This document shows, in pieces, positions 8,459 through 16,872 of a stretch of 64,000 nt of DNA. The stretch spans positions 124,001-188,000 of the forward strand of contig CANMQO010000001.1 of the NCBI GenBank assembly GCA_947500055.1, read 5' to 3'. The DNA comes from an uncultured Paracoccaceae bacterium (GTDB lineage: Bacteria; Pseudomonadota; Alphaproteobacteria; Rhodobacterales; Rhodobacteraceae). The notes under the pieces are model-generated. The model was not told the DNA's origin. It saw only the letters and a program-made list of their open reading frames with translations, and searched no databases. Position 1 is the first letter of the stretch; every line of letters starts with the position of its first letter. A program made the position numbers and the translations under genes.

Positions 8459-9805
8459 TTATGCGCCTGGGTTGCAGGTACCCAGATCGCCACCGGCGAA
8501 CTGCGGGTGATCGGGTGCGTAAGTCACCTGATCAACCGGTGTCACTTCAACGATTTCGAGAAGGTCGAATTCGTTTTCCGGGTTCTCTTTCCCTTTCACG
8601 ACCAGCACGTCCTTGAAGCACTGGTGATCGTCGCCGCGATAGAGTGTCTTGCCGTTGCCCAGACCGTCGAATTCGAAGTCTTCCAGCGCTTCGGCAACCG
8701 CGCATGGGTTGAAGGAGTTGGCCCGTGTGACCGCATCTGCATAGAGCAGTGTTTGCACGTAAGTTGTGTGCGCGGCCTGGCTTGGTGGGAAGCCGTATTT
8801 GGTGCCGAAGGACCGTACAAACGCCTTGGACCCTTCGTCCTGCAGTGACCAGTGCCAGTTGGTGGAACCGAAGATGCCTTTCACGTTGGCGCCAGCACCT
8901 TTGGCCATCAGGCGAGAGTAGAGGGGCACAACGATTTCGAAGTTCTGACCGTTGGCCTGTGCCTCGCGCAGGCCGAACTGAACCGCGTTGGTCAAGGAGT
9001 TCACCATGTTCCCGCCGTAGTGGTTCAGCACCAGCACGTCGGCGCCGGAATTCAGAACGGGCGCGATGTAGGATGAGAAGTCGGTCTGTGTCAGCGGTGT
9101 TTTGACCGCGTTCACGGTTTCCCAACCTAGGGCCTCGGTCGAAGATTTCACGGCTTCTTCGGTGGTGTAACCCCAGTTGTAGTCCGCGGTCAGGTGGTAT
9201 GCCTTACGGTCTGTGCCGTAGTTTGCCGCCAGCACCGGTGCCAATGCGGCCCCGGACATGTAGGAGTTGAAGAAATGGCGGAAGCCGTTGGCGCGCTTGT
9301 CTTTACCCGTTGTGTCGTTGGAGTGGGTCAGACCCGCCATGAAGATGATGCCGGCCTCCTGGCAAAGCGCCTGCACGGCAACGGCCACACCGGATGACGA
9401 CCCGCCGGTGATCATGATGGCGCCGTCTTTTTCGATCATCGAACGGGCCGATGCGCGTGCAGCGTCAGATTTTGTCTGGGTGTCACCCGTCACATATTTG
9501 ACTTCGCGGCCAAGGATACCTGTGCCGTCCAGAACTTTGGACGAGAAGGTGCCGAGCATGCCGCCATCGCCGCCGCCGTTCAGATGCTCAACCGCCAGTT
9601 CATAGGCGCGCAGTTCGTCGGCACCTTCGTCGGCATATGGCCCGGTCTGTGGCACGTTGAAGCCCAGAATAACCTGACTGTCGCCGGGGGCGTTGGTGAA
9701 GCCGCTATGGCCATCCGCGCGCAGATATGTTGGCAGCGCCAGTCCGGCGCTCGCGATGGCGCCGGTCTTCAGCACGCCGCGACGCGAGAAATTCGATTTT
9801 GTCAT
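8459..9805 (-). CDS. ABC transporter substrate-binding protein (Leu/Ile/Val-binding family)
   Basis: A 448-residue periplasmic binding protein of the type I (LivJ/AmiC-like) fold. The N-terminus carries a twin-arginine-like signal (FSRRGVLKTGAIASAGLALPTYLRADG), which suggests Tat export. The mature part opens with VILGFNVPQTGPYA and has the ITGGSSSGVAVAVQALCQEAGIIFM region typical of the family. The ATG at 9805 is preceded by GGGAGGA. It is the first gene of the five-gene transporter operon; the ligand cannot be told from sequence (branched-chain amino acid, amide or urea-like). Confidence 0.92.
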   Translation of the reverse strand: MTKSNFSRRGVLKTGAIASAGLALPTYLRADGHSGFTNAPGDSQVILGFNVPQTGPYADEGADELRAYELAVEHLNGGGDGGMLGTFSSKVLDGTGILGREVKYVTGDTQTKSDAARASARSMIEKDGAIMITGGSSSGVAVAVQALCQEAGIIFMAGLTHSNDTTGKDKRANGFRHFFNSYMSGAALAPVLAANYGTDRKAYHLTADYNWGYTTEEAVKSSTEALGWETVNAVKTPLTQTDFSSYIAPVLNSGADVLVLNHYGGNMVNSLTNAVQFGLREAQANGQNFEIVVPLYSRLMAKGAGANVKGIFGSTNWHWSLQDEGSKAFVRSFGTKYGFPPSQAAHTTYVQTLLYADAVTRANSFNPCAVAEALEDFEFDGLGNGKTLYRGDDHQCFKDVLVVKGKENPENEFDLLEIVEVTPVDQVTYAPDHPQFAGGDLGTCNPGA

Positions 9806-9904
9806 TAGTATCCTCCCTAAAGATAACTGCCGCTGAACGGTTCCGTACAAATCGGCATCGGCCTTTCGGCGTGGCCAGAGTGTGCAAGAGGGCGGGCAAA
9901 TCTA

Positions 9905-9976
9905 CCAACAAGCCTTTGTTGGTGCTGGACTTTCTTGTAAATTTTTCTACGGTAAAGTTGTGAAATCTGTAAAACG
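9905..9976. promoter_or_regulatory. Divergent control region with hairpin and phased GTAAA repeats
   Basis: Between the divergently read transporter operon (start 9805) and the XRE regulator (start 10026). 9905-9922 is a perfect 7-bp hairpin, CCAACAA / TTGTTGG. GTAAA occurs on the same strand at 9937, 9952 and 9969, about 15-17 nt apart, in an AT-rich stretch. The spacing suggests tandem binding by the adjacent regulator; this is inferred only from position and repetition. Confidence 0.35.
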
Positions 9977-10025
9977 GTTTTCCTGCACCTGCAGAAAGCG
10001 TTTGAAAATGCAGGAGGATTCATCA

Positions 10026-11327
10026 ATGCCCCAAGGTCGATTGACGGGCTCTCGCATCCGCGAAAAGCGACTTGATCAGGCATTGCGGCAGTCCGCCGTG
10101 GCTGAGGCGGTGGGTATTTCGCCATCGTATCTGAACCTGATTGAGCATAACCGCCGCAGAATCGGCGGAAAGCTGTTGCACGACCTTGCGCGCGTCTTGA
10201 ACGTTGACCCCTCGCAGCTGACCGAAGGTGTCGACAACGCATTGCTGGATCAGATGCGCGCCGCTGCTGCCGCATTTGGTGAAACCGCCGAGATTGCCCG
10301 TACCGAAGAGCTTGCCGCCCGGTTTCCGGGCTGGGCCGGGTTGATTGCCGCGCAGGCCCGGCGGCTGTCCGTCCTGGAAGATCGCGTGCAGACCCTTATT
10401 GATCGGATGGCCTATGATCCGCAGCTTGCCACGTCTTTGCATGAGGTCATTTCGGCTGTCACAGCGATCCGCTCGTCAGCCTCTATTCTGGTTGGTCAGG
10501 AGGAGTTGGATGCTGACTGGCAGCGCCGGTTTCATGAAAACATCCATAATGACAGCCGCCGTCTGGCCGATAGCAGTGAGGCCTTGATCGCCTATCTGGA
10601 GGCTCCGCAGGCCGATGCATCAGTAGCCACATCCCCGATGGAGGATGTTGAAGCCTATTTTGCGGCACAGGATAGCCATATCTCTGCACTTGAGGTGACC
10701 GATGTTGATCTGGATGCATTTATGGCAGAGGCGGGGCTGACCGGGGCGGCCCGGAAACTGCTGCGCATCACGGCCGAGACCTATCACCGCGATGCCGTCG
10801 CATTGCCCCGCGCCGCCTTTGAGGCGGCCAGTGTTGAGCTGGGGTATGACCCGATCAAACTGTCTGCCCGGTTTGCAGTCGAGTTCGACGTGATCCTGCG
10901 CCGTCTGGCCACCTTGTCCCGACGGGATGGTCATCCGCCGATGGGTCTGGCCGTTTGTGATGCCTCGGGGACGTTGACGTTTTTGAAACATGTGCCCGGT
11001 TTTGCGCTGTCGCGCTTTGGTGGGGCCTGTCCGCTTTGGCCGATTTTTCGCGCGATGGGGCAACCCGGCCGCCCCGTGCGTGCCGATGTTGTCCTGCCTG
11101 GCGCGGTTCCAACGCTGCTGCGGTGCTTTGCGGTGGCCCGTCCGGTTGGGCAGGTGCAGTTTGATGTCCCACCTGCAATGCAAAGTACCATGCTGGTGCT
11201 GCCTGATCCGCCAGAGGGCGCGACGGAGCCGTTGCAGGTTGGCGTGACGTGCCGGATTTGTCCGCGGTCTGGCTGTAGCAGTCGCCGCGAGCCGTCAATT
11301 GACGGCGATGCGCTGCAGGCGCTTTGA
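10026..11327 (+). CDS. XRE-family regulator of the short-chain fatty acyl (ScfR) type
   Basis: A 433-residue cytosolic regulator. An XRE helix-turn-helix lies at about residues 8-60 (RLDQALRQSAVAEAVGISPSYLNLIEHNRR). A long middle region follows, then a C-terminal domain with the cysteine/arginine cluster CRICPRSGCSSRREPS typical of ScfR/RamB/PccR proteins, which bind short-chain acyl-CoAs and control acetate or propionate assimilation genes. The central segment with HEVISAVTAIRSSASIL and HENIHNDSRRL resembles a histidine-kinase dimerisation helix pair. AGGAGG at 10012-10017 fixes the ATG at 10026. It is followed by the receiver gene, which suggests they work together. Confidence 0.85.
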   Translation: MPQGRLTGSRIREKRLDQALRQSAVAEAVGISPSYLNLIEHNRRRIGGKLLHDLARVLNVDPSQLTEGVDNALLDQMRAAAAAFGETAEIARTEELAARFPGWAGLIAAQARRLSVLEDRVQTLIDRMAYDPQLATSLHEVISAVTAIRSSASILVGQEELDADWQRRFHENIHNDSRRLADSSEALIAYLEAPQADASVATSPMEDVEAYFAAQDSHISALEVTDVDLDAFMAEAGLTGAARKLLRITAETYHRDAVALPRAAFEAASVELGYDPIKLSARFAVEFDVILRRLATLSRRDGHPPMGLAVCDASGTLTFLKHVPGFALSRFGGACPLWPIFRAMGQPGRPVRADVVLPGAVPTLLRCFAVARPVGQVQFDVPPAMQSTMLVLPDPPEGATEPLQVGVTCRICPRSGCSSRREPSIDGDALQAL

Positions 11328-11403
11328 CAGTCCCCGAAATTGTGGTGATAGTCGCGGGCAGCGCGGCTTGGGGAGGCCGGGTATCTAAGGGGAGGAAGAT
11401 GAG

Positions 11404-11772
11404 ATGGGCAAACGTGTCCTTCTGATCGAGGATGAGCCGAACATTATTGAGGCGATCAGTTTTATTCTGTCCCGCGATGGCTGGACCGTACACACACATG
11501 AAGACGGTGAAACGGCGATGGACAAGGTGCTGGCCTTTCCACCGGACCTGATCATTCTGGATGTCATGCTGCCGGGCCGTAGTGGCTTTGACATTTTGCG
11601 CGATGTGCGTGCGGATACGGTAACCAAGGATATTCCGGTCATGATGCTGACCGCCCGTGGCCAGGACAAGGATCGCGATCTGGCAAGCCGCCTTGGCGTC
11701 AATCACTTCATGACAAAGCCGTTTTCCAACGCAGAGGTACGCGACCACGTCCGCAATCTGATGGAGGCCTGA
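11404..11772 (+). CDS. Single-domain response regulator receiver protein
   Basis: A 122-residue protein that is only a receiver domain. It has the acidic pocket E9-D10, phospho-acceptor D53 in LIILDVMLPG, T83 in MMLTARG and K105 in FMTKPF. No DNA-binding or enzymatic output follows. A strong AGGGGAGG site precedes it. One nt separates it from the next gene, so it is in the operon with the symporter-kinase fusion and is the obvious acceptor. In CrbS/CrbR systems the partner carries a LuxR helix-turn-helix, which is absent here. Confidence 0.93.
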   Translation: MGKRVLLIEDEPNIIEAISFILSRDGWTVHTHEDGETAMDKVLAFPPDLIILDVMLPGRSGFDILRDVRADTVTKDIPVMMLTARGQDKDRDLASRLGVNHFMTKPFSNAEVRDHVRNLMEA

Positions 11773-11773
11773 G

Positions 11774-12037
11774 ATGAACGGCCCGCAAAAGACCGCCCTG
11801 TTTCTGGAGCGCGCGGGATATCTTCAGCGCCGATTGCGCGATGCAGCTTTGCTGGTCCCCATTCTTGGGATCATTTTGTGGACCATTCCCCTGCTGTGGC
11901 CTGTCGAAGAAGATGGTGCGTCGATCGGTCGGTTTGCAATCATCTATATCTTTGGTGTTTGGGTGCTGCTGATCGTTTCAACGGCACTCATCGCGCGCGC
12001 ATTGCGCCAACCCGACGCAGAGGACAACACCGGCTGA
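11774..12037 (+). CDS. Small two-helix membrane protein in the symporter-kinase operon
   Basis: An 87-residue protein with two predicted membrane helices (about residues 26-44, LVPILGIILWTIPLLW, and 53-75, FAIIYIFGVWVLLIVSTALI) and charged ends. Its stop overlaps the start of the kinase gene as TGATG. Size, topology and position directly before a sodium/solute-symporter domain recall the DUF485 (YjcH) and DUF4212 accessory subunits encoded before acetate symporters. Sequence membership in those families is not certain. Confidence 0.8.
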   Translation: MNGPQKTALFLERAGYLQRRLRDAALLVPILGIILWTIPLLWPVEEDGASIGRFAIIYIFGVWVLLIVSTALIARALRQPDAEDNTG

Positions 12038-14751
12038 TGTTGGCTTTCAACGCCCTTATCGCCGTTGCGCTGGTCTATGTGGGCTTGTTGTTTTTTGTCG
12101 CTTTCTGGGCGGAACGACGGGCGGCCAACGGCCATGTCCGGTGGCTGCAATCGCCGATCGTTTATACCCTCTCGCTGAGCATATACTGCACGGCGTGGAC
12201 GTTTTATGGTGCCGTTGGCTACGCGGTCCGTTCGGGTCTTGAATTCGTGACGATCTATCTGGGGCCAACCCTTGTCATGGTGGGGTGGTGGTGGATCCTG
12301 CGGCGTCTGGTCCGCATCGGGCGTTCGCAACGGATCACGTCAATCGCCGATTTGATTTCATCGCGGTTTGGTAAATCTACCCAGCTTGGGGTGATCGTGA
12401 CGGTCATTTGCATCATTGCCGCGACCCCGTATATAGCCCTGCAATTACAGTCTGTTACACTATCGTTTTCCGTTTTTGCCAGCAATAGCGGCGCTGCCTG
12501 GCAACCTGCCGATCTGAATGCTGCTGCTGCCTGGGTCTCTGTCGGGTTGGCGGTTTTCACCATTCTTTTTGGCACCCGCAATCTTGATGCAAATGAGCGC
12601 CACCACGGGATCGTCATGGCGATTGCCGTTGAAGCGGCGGTCAAATTGATAGCCTTGATGGCCGTCGGTGTGTTCGTGGTTTGGGGTGTTGCCGGTGGCC
12701 CTGTTGCGATGCTTGATCGGATCGAGGCCTCGCCCATTGATGTCTGGGACCAATCGGGCGGACGCTGGGCGACGCTGATCTTTTTGTCCGCTGCGGTTTT
12801 TCTGTGTCTGCCGCGGATGTTTCAGGTGTTGGTTGTCGAAAACGCGAACGAGCCGCAACTGCGCGTCGCCAGTTGGGCCTTCCCTTTATACCTTTTTTTG
12901 ATGAGCCTTTTTGTGGTGCCCATCGCGGTGGTCGGTTTTGATCTTTTGCCGGAGGGCAGCAACCCGGACCTGTTTGTTCTGACCCTGCCCCTGGCACAGG
13001 GGCAGGAGGGGCTGGCGGTCCTGTCCTTTCTCGGGGGGTTTTCGTCGGCTACATCGATGGTCATCGTGGCAACGATCGCACTTGCGACGATGGTATCCAA
13101 CCACATCGTCGTGCCGATCTGGTTGCGGTTGAACAATGAACAGGGCGCAGTGATCTCTGGTGATGTGCGCAAAGTCATCATTGTGGCCCGCCGGTTGTGC
13201 ATCGTTGCGGTTCTGGCTCTTGGTTTTGTCTATTATCGTCTGTCGGGTGGTGGCACGGCCCTTGCCGCCATTGGCCTAGTGTCCTTTGTCGGCACTGTTC
13301 AGATCCTGCCCGCACTGGTGGGGGGTATTTTCTGGCGCGGGGCCACGCGTGTCGGGGCAGCGCTTGGCTTGCTGACCGGGTTGATCATCTGGCTCTGGAC
13401 CCTGTTTCTGCCCAGTTTCGGTGAAGGGGCCGTCATTTCGCAAACGGTGATGGCGGCAGGTCCGTTTGGCTGGGGCTGGCTGCGTCCGCAGGCCCTGTTC
13501 GGGATCACCGGGCTGGATCCGCTGATCCATAGCGTTTTGTGGTCGATCCTGCTGAATGCTGCGGCATTTGTGCTAGGCTCGCTGATCAGTTTTCCGACCC
13601 CGCTGGAGCGTTTGCAGGGCGCGCAGTTTGTCAATGTGCTGGATCACACGGCAGGGGCGCATGCCTGGACAAACGGTGCTGCGGGTGCAGAGGATCTGTT
13701 GATCATGGCGCAACGGATCATGGGTAGTGCGGATGCCCAAGCGATTTTTCAACGCGAGGCGGCGCGGCAAGGAAAATCGGGTTATCTGCCGGAGGTGACA
13801 CCGGCCTTTATCGAGCTGTTGGAGCGCGAATTGTCCGGCTCGGTCGGGGCTGCGACGGCCCATGCGATGATTGGTCAGTTGATCGGCGGCAGCGGTGTTC
13901 TGGTTGAGGATCTGATGGCGGTTGCTGATGAAGCTGCGCAGATTCTGGAATATTCCAACAGGCTTGAGGCCAAATCGGAAGAACAGGAGCGCACCGCCCG
14001 CGCCTTGCGTGATGCCAATGAAAAACTGACCGCGCTGTCGATCCAGAAGGATGCGTTTCTGAGCCAGATCAGCCATGAACTGCGCACGCCGATGACGTCG
14101 ATCCGGTCCTTTTCAGAGATTTTGGGCGATGGCGATCTGAAGCCGGAAGAGCGCGAGCGCTATGCAGGTATTATTCATGATGAAGCGATCCGGCTGACGC
14201 GGTTGCTGGACGACCTGCTGGATTTGTCGGTGTTGGAAAATGGGCAGGTTCATCTGCATCGTCAGACCGGATTGCTGAGCGATCTTCTGGATCGGTCCAT
14301 TCGCGCCTCTGGCGTGACCGAGGCACGCCTGCCGATCCTGCGCCAACCGGCCACGGAAAAGGTGGAGTTGACGACCGATCTGGACAGGTTGGCGCAAGTC
14401 TTTATCAACCTGATCGTGAACGCACAGAAATATTGCGACGCCACATCGCCACGGCTGAAGATATCGGTGACCGAAATCCCGGACGGTTATCATGTTGATT
14501 TTGTGGATAACGGTAGCGGTATTTCGGATGAAAACCGCCAAATGATCTTTGAAAAATTTTCGCGCATCGCGGATCAGTCAGAGGCGGGAGGCGCGGGGCT
14601 TGGCCTTGCGATTTGTCGTGAGATCATGCGCCGCCTTGGCGGCGATATCAGTTATTTGCCGGGCCAATATGGGACCGCCTTTCGGGTGGTTGTCCCCAAG
14701 GTTGCAGTCATGGCGGCACCGGTTAGGACAACGGTAACCACTGCGGACTAA
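12037..14751 (+). CDS. Sodium/solute symporter-STAC-histidine kinase fusion (CrbS-like)
   Basis: A 904-residue protein. Residues 1 to about 570 are a sodium:solute symporter (SLC5) domain with about 13 helices, including IYCTAWTFYGAVGYAVRSG and the RLSGGGTALAAIGLVSF region. Residues about 590-660 match the STAC linker that joins SLC5 domains to kinases. A coiled coil and a HisKA domain follow with phospho-acceptor H680 in QISHELRTPM, then an ATPase domain with N box NLIVNAQKY, DNGSGIS and GAGLGLAI. CrbS-type proteins control acetyl-CoA synthetase and acetate use. It overlaps the small membrane gene by 1 nt. Confidence 0.92.
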   Translation: MLAFNALIAVALVYVGLLFFVAFWAERRAANGHVRWLQSPIVYTLSLSIYCTAWTFYGAVGYAVRSGLEFVTIYLGPTLVMVGWWWILRRLVRIGRSQRITSIADLISSRFGKSTQLGVIVTVICIIAATPYIALQLQSVTLSFSVFASNSGAAWQPADLNAAAAWVSVGLAVFTILFGTRNLDANERHHGIVMAIAVEAAVKLIALMAVGVFVVWGVAGGPVAMLDRIEASPIDVWDQSGGRWATLIFLSAAVFLCLPRMFQVLVVENANEPQLRVASWAFPLYLFLMSLFVVPIAVVGFDLLPEGSNPDLFVLTLPLAQGQEGLAVLSFLGGFSSATSMVIVATIALATMVSNHIVVPIWLRLNNEQGAVISGDVRKVIIVARRLCIVAVLALGFVYYRLSGGGTALAAIGLVSFVGTVQILPALVGGIFWRGATRVGAALGLLTGLIIWLWTLFLPSFGEGAVISQTVMAAGPFGWGWLRPQALFGITGLDPLIHSVLWSILLNAAAFVLGSLISFPTPLERLQGAQFVNVLDHTAGAHAWTNGAAGAEDLLIMAQRIMGSADAQAIFQREAARQGKSGYLPEVTPAFIELLERELSGSVGAATAHAMIGQLIGGSGVLVEDLMAVADEAAQILEYSNRLEAKSEEQERTARALRDANEKLTALSIQKDAFLSQISHELRTPMTSIRSFSEILGDGDLKPEERERYAGIIHDEAIRLTRLLDDLLDLSVLENGQVHLHRQTGLLSDLLDRSIRASGVTEARLPILRQPATEKVELTTDLDRLAQVFINLIVNAQKYCDATSPRLKISVTEIPDGYHVDFVDNGSGISDENRQMIFEKFSRIADQSEAGGAGLGLAICREIMRRLGGDISYLPGQYGTAFRVVVPKVAVMAAPVRTTVTTAD

Positions 14752-14781
14752 TCTGCGGATTGATCCACCTGTGGCGGGCTG

Positions 14782-15870
14782 ATGACCGACAACATGCATT
14801 CCACGATCCTGCGCCGTATGACCGGTGGTCAGGCAACCGACGCGGCGGCGGAAGTGCCGCAAACCGCATCGCGCGCGCTGCGCCTTGCGTTGACGAGGGC
14901 AGCGAACGATACGGTTGGACTGGTCCTGACCGTCACCAGCACCGCCGAAGATGAGCAATCTTTGGACGAGATGCTGGACGCGCTGGATCAGCAGTTGATG
15001 TTAATTGCCTTGAACCGGGCCGATCAGCTTGTCGGGTTCATCGCTGTCGACATGGAGTTTCGTGCCGCAGTCATGGAGATGCAGACAATCGGGGCGTTGA
15101 TTCCGGCAGTTGCCGAAAATCGTGCGCCGACCGGGACCGACAAGATGATGTGCGATCCCGTGCTTGCGGCGTTTCAGAACGCCTTGCCCGAGGCAATGAA
15201 TGGAACGCCCTTGCAGGGCTGGGTCGATGGTACCGTCCTGGGCGAGCGGATTGCCAGTGCCCGGGCTGCGGGGCTCGTGTTGGAGGATGATACCTATCGT
15301 ATTCTGCGGCTGAATGTTGATCTGGGCGTTGCCGACCGGCAGGCACAGGTATTGATCGCGCTGCCGCTTTTGGCAGAACAACGCCCGGTTCCAGTCGCCA
15401 CGGAAGAAAAGCCCGATTGGGCAACCTTGTTTCCGGCGGCTGTGCAGGAAGCGCCGGTCGCACTGGACGCACTACTGCATCGCTTTGAAATGCCGCTTGC
15501 GCGGGCCCATGCCCTGCAGGTAGGGCAAGTGGTGCCGCTTTTGGGATGCAAGGTAAGTTCTGTGCGCTTGATGGCGCCTAATGGCAAGCAGGTGATGACA
15601 GCGAAGCTGGGTCAATTTGGTGGCAAGCGTGCCGTTCGGATAGAGACACCCCCGCAGCCGCAGATGCATGAACTGCCCGGTGCGCCGATTTCACAAGGGC
15701 GGGGTATGATGGTGAATGAACTGACTTCGAATGCAGGGCCAGTGCCTGCAGCGCCGGAGATGCCCGTAACCGGACCCGAGGCTTTGACAGCCCCAGAACC
15801 AGCCGCGGAGCTTGGATTGGAAGAAAGTGCCGCCTTGGCACCGATTGAGAGCGATATGATGTTGGACTGA
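14782..15870 (+). CDS. SpoA-domain (FliM/FliN C-terminal type) protein
   Basis: A 362-residue protein. Residues about 30-200 resemble the CheC-like middle part of FliM-type proteins (LALTRAANDTVGLVLTV, LVGFIAVDMEFRAAVMEMQTIG). Residues about 230-285 look like a SpoA (surface presentation of antigens) fold: LPLARAHALQVGQVVPL followed by KLGQFGGKRAVRIE. A Pro/Glu-rich acidic tail ends the protein. No flagellar genes are nearby. It follows the kinase gene by 30 nt on the same strand. It could be a distant flagellar switch protein located away from the flagellar cluster, or an effector for the lone receiver. Confidence 0.65.
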   Translation: MTDNMHSTILRRMTGGQATDAAAEVPQTASRALRLALTRAANDTVGLVLTVTSTAEDEQSLDEMLDALDQQLMLIALNRADQLVGFIAVDMEFRAAVMEMQTIGALIPAVAENRAPTGTDKMMCDPVLAAFQNALPEAMNGTPLQGWVDGTVLGERIASARAAGLVLEDDTYRILRLNVDLGVADRQAQVLIALPLLAEQRPVPVATEEKPDWATLFPAAVQEAPVALDALLHRFEMPLARAHALQVGQVVPLLGCKVSSVRLMAPNGKQVMTAKLGQFGGKRAVRIETPPQPQMHELPGAPISQGRGMMVNELTSNAGPVPAAPEMPVTGPEALTAPEPAAELGLEESAALAPIESDMMLD

Positions 15871-15963
15871 AGCATTACGCGAAAAATCCGCAATCACATA
15901 ACGTTGCCTGAAATCCGCGATTTCAACGCGCTATGCGATATTTCAGGTATTTCGTCAAAGGCT
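15871..15963. repeat. Palindromic dispersed repeat, inverted pair (copies 2 and 3)
   Basis: 15,927-15,963 carries the element of 448-491 in the same orientation (shared TTTCAGGTATTTCGTCAAA). 15,871-15,905 resembles its reverse complement: ATCACATAACGTT here against ATCACATAACGCT in the complement of copy 1. The two arms face each other around GAAATCCGCGATTTC. It fills the gap between convergent genes, where it could also serve as a bidirectional 3' structure. Confidence 0.55.
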
Positions 15964-15996
15964 ATAATGGCCCGGAAAGACGAATTTGCGGCAAGT

Positions 15997-16431
15997 TTAC
16001 CCGCGTGACTGGTTGGCAATCATTTCCAGCTTTGGCCGCAATCCATCGAGGCTATAGCCGACATTTGTTGTCGCCTGAATGATGTCATCGGCAGGCATAT
16101 CATCGGCCATTGCAAGCGACCACACAATCGACGATCGCGTACCGGATGCACAATAGGCGAGTGCCGGTCCGCCTGCGTCCGCAATGGCCTGTTTTTGGCT
16201 GGCGACCATCTCCATGCTCAGGCTTTGATGCGTCACCGGAATTTCGACGAATGCGAGGCCTGCATCCTGCGCCGCAGCCGCGATGGCGCTGGCCTGATGG
16301 CTGGGCGGTACTTCCGCGTCGGGCCGGTTGCAGATGATGGTTGTGAACCCGGCTTCGGCGATGGCAGGGATGTCCTCAACCGCGATTTGCGGAGAGACGG
16401 CGTAGTTCGGGCTGAGTGTGCGAATGTCCAT
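15997..16431 (-). CDS. TIGR01244-family sulfurtransferase/phosphatase (DUF442)
   Basis: A 144-residue protein with a dual-specificity-phosphatase-like fold and the active-site loop YCASGTRS (Cys-x2-Gly-x-Arg-Ser). The N-terminal MDIRTLSPNYAVSPQI and the FTTIICNRPD segment match DUF442/Blh N-terminal domains. In sulfide-oxidising bacteria this domain is coupled to persulfide metabolism and lies with YeeE/YedE transporters and BigR/SqrR repressors, the same set as here. It starts 9 nt from the next transporter gene, so it is the last gene of that operon. Confidence 0.88.
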   Translation of the reverse strand: MDIRTLSPNYAVSPQIAVEDIPAIAEAGFTTIICNRPDAEVPPSHQASAIAAAAQDAGLAFVEIPVTHQSLSMEMVASQKQAIADAGGPALAYCASGTRSSIVWSLAMADDMPADDIIQATTNVGYSLDGLRPKLEMIANQSRG

Positions 16432-16440
16432 GCCGGCTTT

Positions 16441-16872
16441 CTAAACCGCTGCTGGCTTCTGGTCCAGACGCATCCGCAGGGCAGGGGTGACAAGCATGCC
16501 CGACAGCATGGCGATCAGAAAGGCAACGCCCTCCCAACCGGCAAAGCTGAGCGACGCAATGGCTGGCCCCGGGCACAGCCCGACAAGCCCCCAGCCCATG
16601 CCGAATAATGTCGAACCGATCACCAGATTGCGCCCCAGCTTTGGTTCCGGTGGTGCAGGGAATTGATCGGCCAGAACAGGTTTGCGCCCTGTCGTTATGC
16701 GCCATGCCACGGCCATGGGGAGGATGGCACCGCCCATGACGAAGGCAAGCGTCGGATCCCAGTCGCCGAATATGTCCAACCATCCCTGAACTTTTGTGGT
16801 GTCCGTCATGCCGGATATCAACAGCCCGGCACCAAACAGCCCACCAACAATGAACGACACAAGGATACGCAT
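16441..16872 (-). CDS. YeeE/YedE family half-transporter, second half
   Basis: A 143-residue membrane protein with four hydrophobic stretches and the family motif GLVGLCPGPAIASL, whose cysteine is thought to relay sulfur species in thiosulfate-type uptake. It corresponds to the C-terminal half of full-length YeeE/YedE proteins. Its ATG overlaps the preceding half-gene's stop (TGATG at 16870-16874), so the two halves are translationally coupled and probably form a heterodimer. Confidence 0.88.
   Translation of the reverse strand: MRILVSFIVGGLFGAGLLISGMTDTTKVQGWLDIFGDWDPTLAFVMGGAILPMAVAWRITTGRKPVLADQFPAPPEPKLGRNLVIGSTLFGMGWGLVGLCPGPAIASLSFAGWEGVAFLIAMLSGMLVTPALRMRLDQKPAAV

Noticed and set aside
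12037..14751. Annotation as a plain sodium/solute symporter
   Set aside because: The C-terminal third has complete HisKA and ATPase motifs (H680, N, G1 and G2 boxes) and a STAC-like linker.
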